The notes beneath the pieces were generated by a model, which did no database searches, had not been told where the DNA came from, and worked only from the letters and a program-made list of their open reading frames with translations. Below are positions 50,592 through 59,440 of a stretch of 64,000 nt of DNA, piece by piece. This DNA is from XN24 sp035514535. Its GTDB lineage: Bacteria; Pseudomonadota; Gammaproteobacteria; Steroidobacterales; XN24. Where the stretch lies: NCBI GenBank assembly GCA_035514535.1, contig DATKAZ010000067.1:1-64000 (forward strand), in the 5' to 3' direction. Both the position numbers and the translations under genes were made by a program. Each line of letters starts with the position of its first letter. Within the stretch, counting starts at the first letter, position 1.

Positions 50592-51665
50592 TCAGTCGGC
50601 GGCCTTGTGCCGCTCGAGGTCCGTATCCGCCATCGTCAATCCGCCGCGCAGGACGTGCGCGTCGAAACCACGCTCGCTCAGGATGTAGGCGGCCGCACTG
50701 CTGCGCCTGCCAGTGTCGCAACACACGACATAGCGCGTGTTCTGGTCCAGAGTCTTGAGCTTCAGGCGAATGAAGTACAACGGTATGTTGATGGCCCCTT
50801 CCTGGTGAAAGCTCTCGAACTCCGACGGGAGTCGCACATCCAGCCATTTCGCGCCGCCGTCGATCAGCTTGCACGCTTCCTCGAAGCTGACCCACTGCAG
50901 CATCGGCTCGTTCATCAGGTTGTTGAAGTCGTCCTGGCCGAGCCGCATCAGCGAGCCGTCGCTGGTCATCGTCACCGTCGCATTGCGCTTGGCCTGCGAG
51001 ATCAGCGCCTCCTCGCCGAAGGTGTCGCCGGAACCCAGCTCGGCCAGCTTGATGCCGGCCTTGTTCAACGGGGTTTCGCGCGTCACGGCGCAGCGGCCGT
51101 CCGTGATGACGTAAAAATAGTCCCCCTCGTCGCCCTGCTTGATGACGACATCACCCGACTTGAAATTGACCTGCTGCATGCGCATGAAGATGGCCTGGAT
51201 ATTCGCCGCAGGGATGCGATGAAATGCCTTGGTCTGCAGCAACGTGGTCATCCAGTCGTCGCTCTCCGGCAGGTTGTCCCCACGCAGCTCGCTGACTTCG
51301 TATGAGCCCGTCTGATCCCAGGTGAGCATCACGTCGAGCAGGTCGGAGTCCACGACGATGAACTCGACCTTGCTGCGCGCCCGCGCACCGACCCTGCGTG
51401 GCAGGCCCGGGGAGAGGGGGCTGCGCGCATCCGGCGTGCCGCCCTCGATGACCGAAAGCATCCGGTCGCCATCGCGCAGCTCGACCTCCCCGGAAATGAC
51501 ATAGACCGTGCGCCGGTCGGTATCACCCTTGCGGAACAGGAAGCGCCCGCCGGGAAGCTCCTGCACGACGGTTTTCTCCGCGAGCGCTCGCAGGTTTTCA
51601 GCCTTCAGGCCGTCGAGTGGCGAAAAAGCCTTGAGCTGTGCAACGTCGAGCGACTTACCAGGCAT
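50592..51665 (-). CDS. Double cyclic-nucleotide-binding domain/rhodanese fusion
   Basis: 357 residues, cytoplasmic, no membrane segment. Domain 1 (about 10-125, FSPLDGLKAENLRALAEKTV, YVISGEVELRDGD) is a degraded cNMP-binding fold. Domain 2 (about 140-255) is better kept: FKSGDVVIKQGDEGDYFYVI, TDGRCAVTRETPLNK, ELGSGDTFGEEALISQAKRN, close to the cAMP-binding cassette pattern. Domain 3 (about 258-350) is a rhodanese with active Cys in YVVCCDTGRRSSAAA. No HTH is seen, so it is not a transcription factor. Reads like a nucleotide-controlled sulfurtransferase; substrate unknown. Confidence 0.85.
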   Translation of the reverse strand: MPGKSLDVAQLKAFSPLDGLKAENLRALAEKTVVQELPGGRFLFRKGDTDRRTVYVISGEVELRDGDRMLSVIEGGTPDARSPLSPGLPRRVGARARSKVEFIVVDSDLLDVMLTWDQTGSYEVSELRGDNLPESDDWMTTLLQTKAFHRIPAANIQAIFMRMQQVNFKSGDVVIKQGDEGDYFYVITDGRCAVTRETPLNKAGIKLAELGSGDTFGEEALISQAKRNATVTMTSDGSLMRLGQDDFNNLMNEPMLQWVSFEEACKLIDGGAKWLDVRLPSEFESFHQEGAINIPLYFIRLKLKTLDQNTRYVVCCDTGRRSSAAAYILSERGFDAHVLRGGLTMADTDLERHKAAD

Positions 51666-51802
51666 GGCGGAAATTCGTGCTCCAGGTCATTTCACGGACT
51701 CGTCCGCCAAACGGCGGCGGACGGCACATGGTGCGCCGCCGCTCCGAAGAATATCACACGATGCGCCTCCGACAGGCGTGCAGCCGATCGCATTTCAGGC
51801 AG

Positions 51803-53833
51803 TCAGGGAGCAATGTCCTGCCAGCCGGCATCCGGCGCAAAGCGCTCGCCGTAGCGTTCCTCGAGCCGCTTCAGCGCCGCCACGACTTCCGCGATGCCGC
51901 GGGCCCGCGCGAAGTGGATCGGGCCTCCCCGGAACGGCGCGAAACCCGTACCGAAGATGATCCCCGCATCGAGCAGGTCGAGGTCCTCGACGACGCCGTC
52001 GCGCCACACCGCCACCGCCTCGTTGACCATCGGCAACAAGAGGCGGTCGGCCAGGTCCTGGGGGACCTTCTCATCCTTGGCGGAAGGCTTGACCGCCTTG
52101 CCGTCCTTCCAGTCGTAAAAGCCGCGCCCGGTCTTCCTGCCGAGGCGTTTCTTGTCGACCATCTCGACGAGCCGGTCCGGCACGGGAATGCCGTACGCGG
52201 TACCCAGGATCCTGGCCACGTGCAGGGCGACATCGAGGCCGACGGTGTCCGCCAGTTCGACCGGGCCCATCGGCATGCCGAAGCGCTTGGCGGCCTTGTC
52301 GATCGTTGCCAGGGGAACGCCGTCTTCGCCGGCCAGCAGGGCCTCCATCATGTAGGGCATCAGCACGCGGTTGACGACGAAGCCCGGCGAGCTGAGACAG
52401 GGCAGCGGCAGCTTGTCGATCTTGCGGGCGAAGGCGATGCCCTTGTCGACTTCGGCCTTGGGCGTGTCCGGCGTGCGGATGACCTCGACGAGGGGCATCA
52501 TCGCCACCGGGTTGAAGAAATGCAGCCCGATGAGCCTCGCCGGCCTGTCGAGCGCCTCCTGCAGGTCCTCGAGGCGGATACTCGACGTGTTGGTGGCCAG
52601 CACGGCGTCCGCCTTCATGTGCGGCTCGAGCGAGCGGAACAGGGCCTTCTTTGCCTCCGCATCCTCGAAGATGGCCTCGATCACGACATCTGCGTCCGAG
52701 ACGCCGCGTCCATCGACATCGGGAAGGAGGCGGTCGAGCGCTGCCTGCACGAGACGCGGCTCGCGCAGTTTCTTCTCGTAGAGCTTGCGGGCGCGCTTGA
52801 TGACAGGCGCGATGAACTTGGGCTCGCGGTCCTGCAGGGTGACCGTCATGCCGCGCAGCGCGCACCATGCGGCGATATCGCCGCCCATGACGCCTGCACC
52901 AACGACATGCACATGATGGAAGGCGTGCTTGGTCCTGCCGCCGAGCGCCTTGAGCTTGTCCTGCAACAGGAACACGCGGACGAGATTGCGCGATGTATCG
53001 CTGCAGAACAGCTCCGCGATCGAACGTGCCTCCTTCTCCATCATGAGGGCCGGCCGGTCGCCGTAGTTTTTCCACAGCTCGATGATCGCGTAGGGCGCAG
53101 GATAATGCTCGCGCCGCGCCTTCCGGGCGACCTGCTTCTCGAGGATGCCGGCGAGCACCTTGCGCGCGGGCCCGGCATTCATCAGACGCTCCTGCAGCGG
53201 GAGCCGGCGGGGCTTGGGCGGCTTCAGCGCCATCATGCGCGCGGCGCGCTCGAGGTGACGCGCCGGGACGATTTCGTCCACGAGTCCCATCGCGCGGGCC
53301 TGTTTGGGACGGATGTTCTTGCCGGTGAGCATCATGTCCATGGCCTTCAGCGGGCCGGCGAGGCGGACCGAGCGCACGGTGCCGCCGAACCCCGGATGAA
53401 TGCCCAGCTTCACCTCGGGCAGGCCGATGACCGTCTTCGGATCGTCGTTCAAGATGCGGTAGCGGCAGGCGAGCGCCAGCTCCAGGCCGCCGCCCAACGC
53501 AAAGCCGTTGATCAGCGCAATGGTCGGGCACTTCAATGCCTCGAGACGGTCCATCACGTGCTGGCCTGCGCGCACCATGTCGTAGGCTTGCTCGGCATCC
53601 TCGAGCGCCGTGAATTCCTTGATATCCGCGCCCGCGATAAAACCGCTCTTCTTGCCCGAATGGATCACGAGCGCCTTGGGCAGGTCCTTTTCGAGTTGCG
53701 CCAGCTGGTCGTTGAGTTCGGCCAGGACGTCGCGCGACAGCACGTTGGTCGAGGCGTCGGCCTTGTCGAAGCACAGCCAGGCGATGCCGTCGTCGTCGCG
53801 GCGCAGGTTCCAGTGTTGGACAGAATTGTTCAT
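51803..53833 (-). CDS. fadJ: Fatty-acid oxidation complex alpha subunit, FadJ type
   Basis: 676 residues. N-terminal enoyl-CoA hydratase (IHSGKKSGFIAGADIKEF, NGFALGGGLELALACRYRIL, LGIHPGFGGTVR) joined to 3-hydroxyacyl-CoA dehydrogenase (HVVGAGVMGGDIAAWCALRG, VIEAIFEDAEAKKALFRSLE, TNTSSIRLEDLQEALDRPAR, GLHFFNPVAMMPLVEVIRTP). Performs hydration and NAD-dependent oxidation in beta-oxidation. Last gene of the TetR-fadI-fadJ unit, 4 bp after fadI. FadB is an alternative; the partner being FadI-like favours FadJ. Confidence 0.92.
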   Translation of the reverse strand: MNNSVQHWNLRRDDDGIAWLCFDKADASTNVLSRDVLAELNDQLAQLEKDLPKALVIHSGKKSGFIAGADIKEFTALEDAEQAYDMVRAGQHVMDRLEALKCPTIALINGFALGGGLELALACRYRILNDDPKTVIGLPEVKLGIHPGFGGTVRSVRLAGPLKAMDMMLTGKNIRPKQARAMGLVDEIVPARHLERAARMMALKPPKPRRLPLQERLMNAGPARKVLAGILEKQVARKARREHYPAPYAIIELWKNYGDRPALMMEKEARSIAELFCSDTSRNLVRVFLLQDKLKALGGRTKHAFHHVHVVGAGVMGGDIAAWCALRGMTVTLQDREPKFIAPVIKRARKLYEKKLREPRLVQAALDRLLPDVDGRGVSDADVVIEAIFEDAEAKKALFRSLEPHMKADAVLATNTSSIRLEDLQEALDRPARLIGLHFFNPVAMMPLVEVIRTPDTPKAEVDKGIAFARKIDKLPLPCLSSPGFVVNRVLMPYMMEALLAGEDGVPLATIDKAAKRFGMPMGPVELADTVGLDVALHVARILGTAYGIPVPDRLVEMVDKKRLGRKTGRGFYDWKDGKAVKPSAKDEKVPQDLADRLLLPMVNEAVAVWRDGVVEDLDLLDAGIIFGTGFAPFRGGPIHFARARGIAEVVAALKRLEERYGERFAPDAGWQDIAP

Positions 53834-53837
53834 GAGG

Positions 53838-55148
53838 CTACTCCGGCTCGCGCGTCAGCAACATGGCGCCACCCTGGCCGCCACCGATGCAAAGGGTCGC
53901 GACGGCGGTGCCGCCGCCCAGGCGCTGCAGGACCTTCAGGGCGTGCAGCACGATGCGTGCGCCGCTGGCACCGACCGGGTGGCCCGCCGCGACGGCGCCG
54001 CCGTCGAAGTTCAGCTTTGCCTCGTCGATGCGGCCCAGGGGCCCTTCGAGTCCGAGCTCGTCGCGGTAGTAATCGGGATCCTCGAAGGCCGCCAGGCAGG
54101 CGAGCACCTGGCCTGCGAACGCCTCGTTGATCTCCCATGCGTCGATGTCGTCGATCCCGAGGCCATGGCGCTGCAACAGCGGCGCAGTGGCATGGACCGG
54201 ACCGAGGCCCATCTCGGCCGGGTCGAGCGCCGCCCACTCGCAATCCTCGATAGTGCCGAGCACCTCCAGCTTGTGCTTCTTTACTGCGCGTTCGCTGGCC
54301 AGCAGCAGGACTGCGGCGCCGTCGGTGATCTGTGAGCTGTTGCCCGCGGTCACCTGGCCCACGCGCCGATCGAAGAACGGCTTCAGTGTGGCGAGCTTTG
54401 CCACGCTGCTGTCGCGACGCATGCCGTCATCCTCCTCGTGGACCCTGCCCGACGAGTCGTACAACGGCACGACCTCATCCATCCGACCGTCGTCGAAGGC
54501 CGCGGCGAGGCGGAGATGGCTCTGCACGGCGAAGCGATCCATTTCCTCGCGGGTGATGCCGAAGCGGTCCGCGATGACTTCGCAGGTCTGGCCCATGTTG
54601 AGTCCGACAACCGGGTCGGTGAGCCCCTTGATCAGTGCGATCACGGGCGCGAAATGCTTTGGCCGGAGGCGTGTCATGTGCAACGCCTTGTCCAGCGGCG
54701 CCTTGGCACGCGCCAGGTCCGCCAGCCAGTTCACCATGTCGTCGTTGAACAGCACGGGCGCACGGCTCATGGCTTCGGTGCCGCCCGCGAGGACCAGGTC
54801 GGCGCGACCCAGCCAGATGTTGCGCGTTGCCGAATCGAGCGCCTGCATCGCCGAGGCGCAGTTCCGCATCACGGTAAATCCGGGAACCTTGTTCCCGCAG
54901 CCAAGGCGCAAGGCGACGATGCGGCCGATGTTAGACTCGTCCGGGCTCGGCATGGCGCAGCCGAGGATCACTTCATCGACCTGATTCGGGGAGACGGGCT
55001 GGCGGGCGAACAGTTCGCGCCCTGCCGCGACCGCAAGGTCTGATGCGCTGAACGGGCCGGGTCGCCCGCGGGCCTTCAGAAATGGCGTCCGCGCGCCGTC
55101 CACCACGTAGGCGGGGCTCGCATGGGACGCTTGGCGGGTCTTGGCCAT
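53838..55148 (-). CDS. fadI: Acetyl-CoA acyltransferase (thiolase), FadI type
   Basis: 436 residues, the exact size of FadI. The catalytic Cys is in VMRNCASAMQALDSATRNI, GHPVGASGARIVLHALKVLQ (His) and CIGGGQGGAMLL (second Cys). It cleaves 3-ketoacyl-CoA. It sits between the PsrA-like regulator (2 bp) and fadJ (4 bp). Confidence 0.93.
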   Translation of the reverse strand: MAKTRQASHASPAYVVDGARTPFLKARGRPGPFSASDLAVAAGRELFARQPVSPNQVDEVILGCAMPSPDESNIGRIVALRLGCGNKVPGFTVMRNCASAMQALDSATRNIWLGRADLVLAGGTEAMSRAPVLFNDDMVNWLADLARAKAPLDKALHMTRLRPKHFAPVIALIKGLTDPVVGLNMGQTCEVIADRFGITREEMDRFAVQSHLRLAAAFDDGRMDEVVPLYDSSGRVHEEDDGMRRDSSVAKLATLKPFFDRRVGQVTAGNSSQITDGAAVLLLASERAVKKHKLEVLGTIEDCEWAALDPAEMGLGPVHATAPLLQRHGLGIDDIDAWEINEAFAGQVLACLAAFEDPDYYRDELGLEGPLGRIDEAKLNFDGGAVAAGHPVGASGARIVLHALKVLQRLGGGTAVATLCIGGGQGGAMLLTREPE

Positions 55149-55150
55149 GA

Positions 55151-55861
55151 TTATTCCTCGCGTTTCCGGGATGTATTGAGCCGGCGGCGCGTGCCGCGGC
55201 GGCGGGCTGTCGGCCGGGTTCCGGGCTTGCCTGCGGGCGCCCTGAAACCGGCGACCACGAACGGTAGCAGGCGTTCTACGATCAGGTGGACATCGGCAGG
55301 ATCGATCGCCTCACCTGAGACGAGCTCGACCAGCTGTCTCTCCGCGACCGGGTAGGTGAGAGCGCCGACGAGAAACTGCAGGCGCCAGCGCACATCCTCC
55401 GGCGGAATTTCGGGCAACACCCGGCAGAGCGCGGCATGATAGCGCTCGAGGACGCGACGGTACTGGCCGGCAAACCAGGTCTTGAACGGCGCCTCCGCCT
55501 CGGCGTGGCTCTGGCCGAGCAGCCGCATGACGGTCGGGCCGCCCTGGGCCGGATCCCGCGCCAGGCTGGCGACCGGCATCATGAAGGCCTCGAGTACTTC
55601 CTCGAGCGTAGGCTTGCGGCGGCGCTTCTCGAGGCGATCGAGATTGGTCAGCCGCGCCCGGTTCAGCGGCTCCAGGCGCCGGCGGTAGACTTCTTCGACC
55701 AGGCCGTCCTTGGAGCCGAAGTGGTAATTGACGGCGGCCAGGTTGACCCGCGCCAAGGCCGTGATCGCCCGCAGCGAGGTCCGGGCGACGCCCGTCCGGG
55801 CGAACAGCTCCTCGGCCGCCGCCAGGATACGATCCTTGGTGGAATCCAGCAGACTGGTCAA
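55151..55861 (-). CDS. TetR-family regulator, PsrA-like (TTG start)
   Basis: 236 residues. The N-terminal HTH KDRILAAAEELFARTGVART and SLRAITALARVNLAAVNYHF then GSKDGL is very near Pseudomonas PsrA, which senses long-chain acyl-CoA and represses beta-oxidation genes. TTG 55861 is the only start after an in-frame stop at 55889-55891 and has GGAG 5 bases upstream. The tail (RRGTRRRLNTSRKREE) is basic. It is first in the operon with fadI and fadJ, with a PsrA-type operator just upstream, so autoregulation is likely. Confidence 0.85.
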   Translation of the reverse strand: MTSLLDSTKDRILAAAEELFARTGVARTSLRAITALARVNLAAVNYHFGSKDGLVEEVYRRRLEPLNRARLTNLDRLEKRRRKPTLEEVLEAFMMPVASLARDPAQGGPTVMRLLGQSHAEAEAPFKTWFAGQYRRVLERYHAALCRVLPEIPPEDVRWRLQFLVGALTYPVAERQLVELVSGEAIDPADVHLIVERLLPFVVAGFRAPAGKPGTRPTARRRGTRRRLNTSRKREE

Positions 55862-55877
55862 ATCGCTCCGCCCGATT

Positions 55878-55891
55878 GAAACAACCGTTTA
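55878..55891. promoter_or_regulatory. PsrA-type operator upstream of the TetR-fadI-fadJ operon
   Basis: GAAAC-AACC-GTTTA: the arms AAAC/GTTT with 4-base spacing match the published PsrA site (G/C)AAAC-N2-4-GTTT(G/C) except for the last base. It lies 17 bases upstream of the TTG start, overlapping the expected promoter. Confidence 0.6.
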
Positions 55892-55974
55892 ATGGTAGGC
55901 GCCGGCCCGGATAACCGCAACAAAGCGGCCGTCGGCAGGCTCTGGCGCGCGACCCCGCTTTGGCGGGGCGCCCT

Positions 55975-56709
55975 TTATTCGTGCTCGAATTCCCAGATCA
56001 GCGGCAGGTGGTCGGAGAGGCGCACGGCCGGGACTTCGAAAGCGCCGGGGCGCAAGCCGCGCCCGTAAAGAATGAAATCGAGCTCCTTGCGCGGTGCGTG
56101 GCTCGGGTAGGACGGCAGCCGCTCGATGTTCGCGCTCTGCAGGCGGGCGGCCTGCATGAACAGGTACATTTCGTGCTCGCCCCAGAAAGTATTGAAATCC
56201 CCGGCCACGATGACCGGTTTTTTCGATGCCTTGACCAGGTCGTGCAAGTGCCTGAGCTGCCAGTGGCGATGGCGGTACTTGAGCGACAAGTGGACCAGGA
56301 ATATGGCCACGTCCTCCAGCTCCAGCTCGATAATCAGCCGCTTGATCCCGGTATCGAAATAGTGGAAACGCTCGCCGTGGACCCGCGGTGCGGCGAGAAA
56401 GGCGTTCGCCTGCTTGCGCACGATCGGCAGGCGGTTGTTGAACGAGCTCTCGCCGTACTTGCATTGGTAGGTGCTGTAATGACCGAGGCGGCGGGCGATG
56501 GCCTCCGCCTGGTTCACCATCCGCGAGCGAACGGAGCCCGTATCCACCTCCACCAGCCCGACGACGTCCGGGTTGCGCGACTTGATGAATTCGGTGATCG
56601 CGTCGAGGTTGTTCCTGTTGCCGAACAGCAGGCCCGCGCCGGGGATAGGCCGACGGAAGGTGGCCCCGGTGCCGGCGGCATAGCGAATGTTGTACAGGAG
56701 AAATTTCAC
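55975..56709 (-). CDS. Endonuclease/exonuclease/phosphatase-family protein
   Basis: 244 residues beginning MKFLLYNIRYAAGTGATFRR (GTG start, no clear ribosome site). EEP-fold residues: YNIR, VVGLVEVDTGS, VHLSLKYRHRHWQL, VIVAGDFNTFWG, RKELDFILYGRGL and RLSDHLPLIWEFE. The family includes nucleases and phosphoesterases; no signal peptide, so cytoplasmic. The substrate cannot be told. It stands alone on the minus strand, divergent from the TIR-like gene. Confidence 0.85.
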   Translation of the reverse strand: MKFLLYNIRYAAGTGATFRRPIPGAGLLFGNRNNLDAITEFIKSRNPDVVGLVEVDTGSVRSRMVNQAEAIARRLGHYSTYQCKYGESSFNNRLPIVRKQANAFLAAPRVHGERFHYFDTGIKRLIIELELEDVAIFLVHLSLKYRHRHWQLRHLHDLVKASKKPVIVAGDFNTFWGEHEMYLFMQAARLQSANIERLPSYPSHAPRKELDFILYGRGLRPGAFEVPAVRLSDHLPLIWEFEHE

Positions 56710-56848
56710 GCCGGGAGGAACCGGTCCATGGATGCGGGTACTGGATGAATTCTATCCAACAGTGCGGCACTATGCCGCCATTAGACGAGCTTTGGCCAGA
56801 GTCGGTTAGACTTGCTCATCCGGATCGAAAGGGGAAGAGGAGGGCACG

Positions 56849-57301
56849 ATGTCGGAGAGTAACCCGATACGGCTCTATGCCGTGCATGGTTGGCAGCAGG
56901 ACGAGGACTATGTGCGCCTTTTCGAGTACATGGAAAGCGCCGACAACTTCTTCTACCGGACGTTGTCCGACCCCAATGCGCAATCGCCGCAGGGGGACGG
57001 CACTGCGGCGAGGCGCTCGCTGATCAACGAGGCGCTGAAGCAGGCAGAGTGCGTCGTGTGCACGGCCGGCACGTGGGAGCGCTACAACGACTGGGCCCGA
57101 TTTACCGTCGAGACGGCTCGCTCGCTCGATATCCCCGTCGTGGCGGTGGAGCATTTTGGCCCGAAAAACATTGACATACGGCTGAAAGGTCACGCTTCGG
57201 AGACGATCGGGTGGGATTCCCGCAGCATCGTCGACGCCATCCGCCGCGAGGCGCGCCACGAGGACACGACCCGTTTCGACATGATCGAATTCGACCTCTA
57301 G
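56849..57301 (+). CDS. Stand-alone TIR-like (MTH538/ThsB-type) domain protein
   Basis: 150 residues, with AGGAGGG a few bases upstream. The pattern IRLYAVHGWQQDEDYVRLFE, RRSLINEALKQAECVVCTAG, TWERYNDWARFTVETARSLD, IPVVAVEHFGPKNIDI and ETIGWDSRSIVDAIRRE follows the DUF1863/MTH538 TIR-like fold, as in ThsB of Thoeris defence. There is no ThsA or other effector next to it, so it may act alone or with genes elsewhere. Neighbours are an EEP-family gene (divergent) and an alcohol dehydrogenase (convergent). Confidence 0.75.
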   Translation: MSESNPIRLYAVHGWQQDEDYVRLFEYMESADNFFYRTLSDPNAQSPQGDGTAARRSLINEALKQAECVVCTAGTWERYNDWARFTVETARSLDIPVVAVEHFGPKNIDIRLKGHASETIGWDSRSIVDAIRREARHEDTTRFDMIEFDL

Positions 57302-57330
57302 GCGGGCAGCGACGCCCGGATCCGCAGCCC

Positions 57331-58383
57331 TCAGGATCTCAACGTCGCCAGGTCGATCACGAAACGATAGCGCACGTCGCCGCGCTGCATGCGCTCGTAG
57401 GCCGTATTGATATCCCGGATCTCGAGCATCTCGATGTCGCACGCGATCCCGTGAGTCGCGCAGAAATCAAGCATTTCCTGCGTCTCCGGCAGGCCGCCGA
57501 TCAGCGACCCGGCCAGCATCCGGCGGCCGAAGATCAGCGCGGCGGCGTCCACCGGCGGCACGGCCGGTTCAATCATGCCGACCAGGATATGGGTCCCGTC
57601 ACGCCTGAGCGCCGCCAGGTAGGGATTGAGGTCATGCCCGACCGGCACGGTATCGAGCATGAAGTCGAAGGCGCCGGCGACGGTCCGCATCTGCCCCTCA
57701 TCGGTCGAAACCACGACGTGATGCGCGCCCTGTTGCTTCGCTTCGGCGACCTTGGATGCCGAGCGCGTGAACACGGTCACCTCCGCGCCCATGGCGCGGG
57801 CAAACTTGACGCCCATGTGGCCGAGCCCGCCCATGCCGATGACGCCGATCCTGTGGCCGCGGCCGACGCCGAAATGCTTCAGCGGGGAATAGGTGGTGAT
57901 CCCTGCGCACAGCAGCGGCGCGGCCGCGGCCATGTCCAGCGCCTGGGGGATCCGCAGCACGAAGCGTTCGCTGACCACGATGCGCTCGGAATAGCCGCCG
58001 TAGGTGCGCGTCCCGTCGTGCCGATCCTCGCCGTTATAGGTCGCCGTCCAGCCGCGCTCGCAGTATTGCTCCAGGCCGTCGTTGCAGGACGAGCACTCGC
58101 GGCATGAATCGACGAGGCAGCCGACGCCGACACTGTCACCGGGCTTGAAGCCGCTGACCGCCGCGCCGACGGCCGTCACGCGGCCGACGATCTCGTGCCC
58201 GGGCACCACCGGATAGACGGTCCGGCCCCAGTCGTTGTGGACGAAGTGAATGTCCGTATGGCAGATGCCGCAGTAATCGATCTCGATCACGACGTCGTCG
58301 GCACGTGCTTCGCGCCGATCGATCCGGAACGGCGCCACGCCCGAAGTCGGGGATTGTGCGGCATAAGCGCGGACCTGGGACAT
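57331..58383 (-). CDS. Zinc NAD(P)-dependent alcohol dehydrogenase, YahK-like
   Basis: 350 residues. Catalytic zinc: DYCGICHTDIHFVHNDWG and VPGHEIVGRV; structural zinc CxxCxxCx7C in DSCRECSSCNDGLEQYC; nucleotide-binding GVIGMGGLGHMGVKFARAMG. The YNGEDRHDGTRTYGGYSERI segment is typical of YahK/cinnamyl-alcohol-dehydrogenase types, which reduce many aldehydes. Single gene on the minus strand, ribosome site AGGAATC. Confidence 0.92.
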   Translation of the reverse strand: MSQVRAYAAQSPTSGVAPFRIDRREARADDVVIEIDYCGICHTDIHFVHNDWGRTVYPVVPGHEIVGRVTAVGAAVSGFKPGDSVGVGCLVDSCRECSSCNDGLEQYCERGWTATYNGEDRHDGTRTYGGYSERIVVSERFVLRIPQALDMAAAAPLLCAGITTYSPLKHFGVGRGHRIGVIGMGGLGHMGVKFARAMGAEVTVFTRSASKVAEAKQQGAHHVVVSTDEGQMRTVAGAFDFMLDTVPVGHDLNPYLAALRRDGTHILVGMIEPAVPPVDAAALIFGRRMLAGSLIGGLPETQEMLDFCATHGIACDIEMLEIRDINTAYERMQRGDVRYRFVIDLATLRS

Positions 58384-58442
58384 GACATGATTCCTGTGGA
58401 AAAAAGGGGCGGCTCATTATGCCACCGCGGCGATCAGGCGCG

Positions 58443-58844
58443 TCAGTCAGTGTCGGGACGGGTCGGCGGCTGACGTCCCTCGGGCGCCCCGTCGGTGGCG
58501 CGCCTGCCCGGCGTCTTGGCATTCCTGCGGTTGGCGTTCCGAAAGAGCATCTTGCTCAATACCGTGAACCCCAGGTCCGCGGCGCGCCGGATGTCCATCC
58601 TGCGGTCGGGATGATGCCGATATGTGCAGTCGCACTGCGGCCGGTCGCAGCCCGGCAATGGGAAAAGCGGCACTTCCCGGGACAGGAAGCGCGTTCCGGC
58701 CAGCGACCTGGCGGCCTCGCAGCAGGCATCCTCGTGCGGGACGATCTCGACGGCCGTGTGCCTGCGTGCATGCGCGGCACGCTCTGGCCCGACTGCCGGG
58801 GAATCTTGGGCGCGCGCGCGCCTGAGCATGGAGAACAGCGCCAT
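58443..58844 (-). CDS. Cys-motif small protein, paralogue A
   Basis: 133 residues starting MALFSMLRRARAQ. The central block DACCEAARSLAGTRFLSREV, PLFPLPGCDRPQCDCTYRHH, PDRRMDIRRAADLG is shared with the genes at 58933 and 60921, as is a basic tail with PGRRATD. The cysteine pattern CC...C-x4-C-x-C and the charged YRxxxDRR segment suggest a small metal- or redox-type module. No signal peptide or membrane helix is seen. Similar proteins occur in other proteobacteria but no function is known to me. Confidence 0.7.
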   Translation of the reverse strand: MALFSMLRRARAQDSPAVGPERAAHARRHTAVEIVPHEDACCEAARSLAGTRFLSREVPLFPLPGCDRPQCDCTYRHHPDRRMDIRRAADLGFTVLSKMLFRNANRRNAKTPGRRATDGAPEGRQPPTRPDTD

Positions 58845-58932
58845 TGGAAGCCCTTATCCCGGCGGTTTCCCTTCAGGCGCTGAACTTAATGGAGCGATGC
58901 CGGCGGATACGGCCGACTGAGTCTCACTTTTG

Positions 58933-59322
58933 CTACGATTCGCCAGAGTCCAACGTCGATGGGAAATCCGTGGCTCGTCGTCCCGGTGAGGTCGGGCTGC
59001 GGCGATCGCCTTGCTGGTGCAACATCCGGTTCGGGCCGGTAGCGCCGATGTGCGCAGTGGCGGCCCGGCGGTTTTCCCGCCGGCGGTCCGGATATCGCCG
59101 GTAGGTGCAGCTGCAACTCGGCTGGCCGCAATCGCGCAACGGGATCCGGGGCACCTGGTCGGCGAGAAAGCGTTTCCAGGCGATCTCGCGAACCGCATTG
59201 CAGCATGCGTCACTGCCCGGAACGATGGCCGCGGCCGCGTACTTTCGCGGCCTCGGGCGTGCGGGCCTGGCTGCATCAGAATCCCTGGATCGTTCTCGGG
59301 AGAACCATGAAAATAATGCCAT
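58933..59322 (-). CDS. Cys-motif small protein, paralogue B
   Basis: 129 residues starting MALFSWFSRERSR, 88 bp upstream of paralogue A on the same strand, with AAGGA before the ATG. The block DACCNAVREIAWKRFLADQV, PRIPLRDCGQPSCSCTYRRY, PDRRRENRRAA matches A and C; the tail again has PGRRATD. Middle sequences differ, so the copies are not recent identical duplicates. A and B may be co-transcribed. Confidence 0.7.
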   Translation of the reverse strand: MALFSWFSRERSRDSDAARPARPRPRKYAAAAIVPGSDACCNAVREIAWKRFLADQVPRIPLRDCGQPSCSCTYRRYPDRRRENRRAATAHIGATGPNRMLHQQGDRRSPTSPGRRATDFPSTLDSGES

Positions 59323-59440
59323 CGGAGGATCCTTGCTGCAGACTTCCGGCAGAAGCCGAGTCTAACGCGTGCATACACGACAATTCTGTCGACCAATTCG
59401 CAGTTTTGCAATATCGTCGAGTTGACCGGGCACGCGCAGG

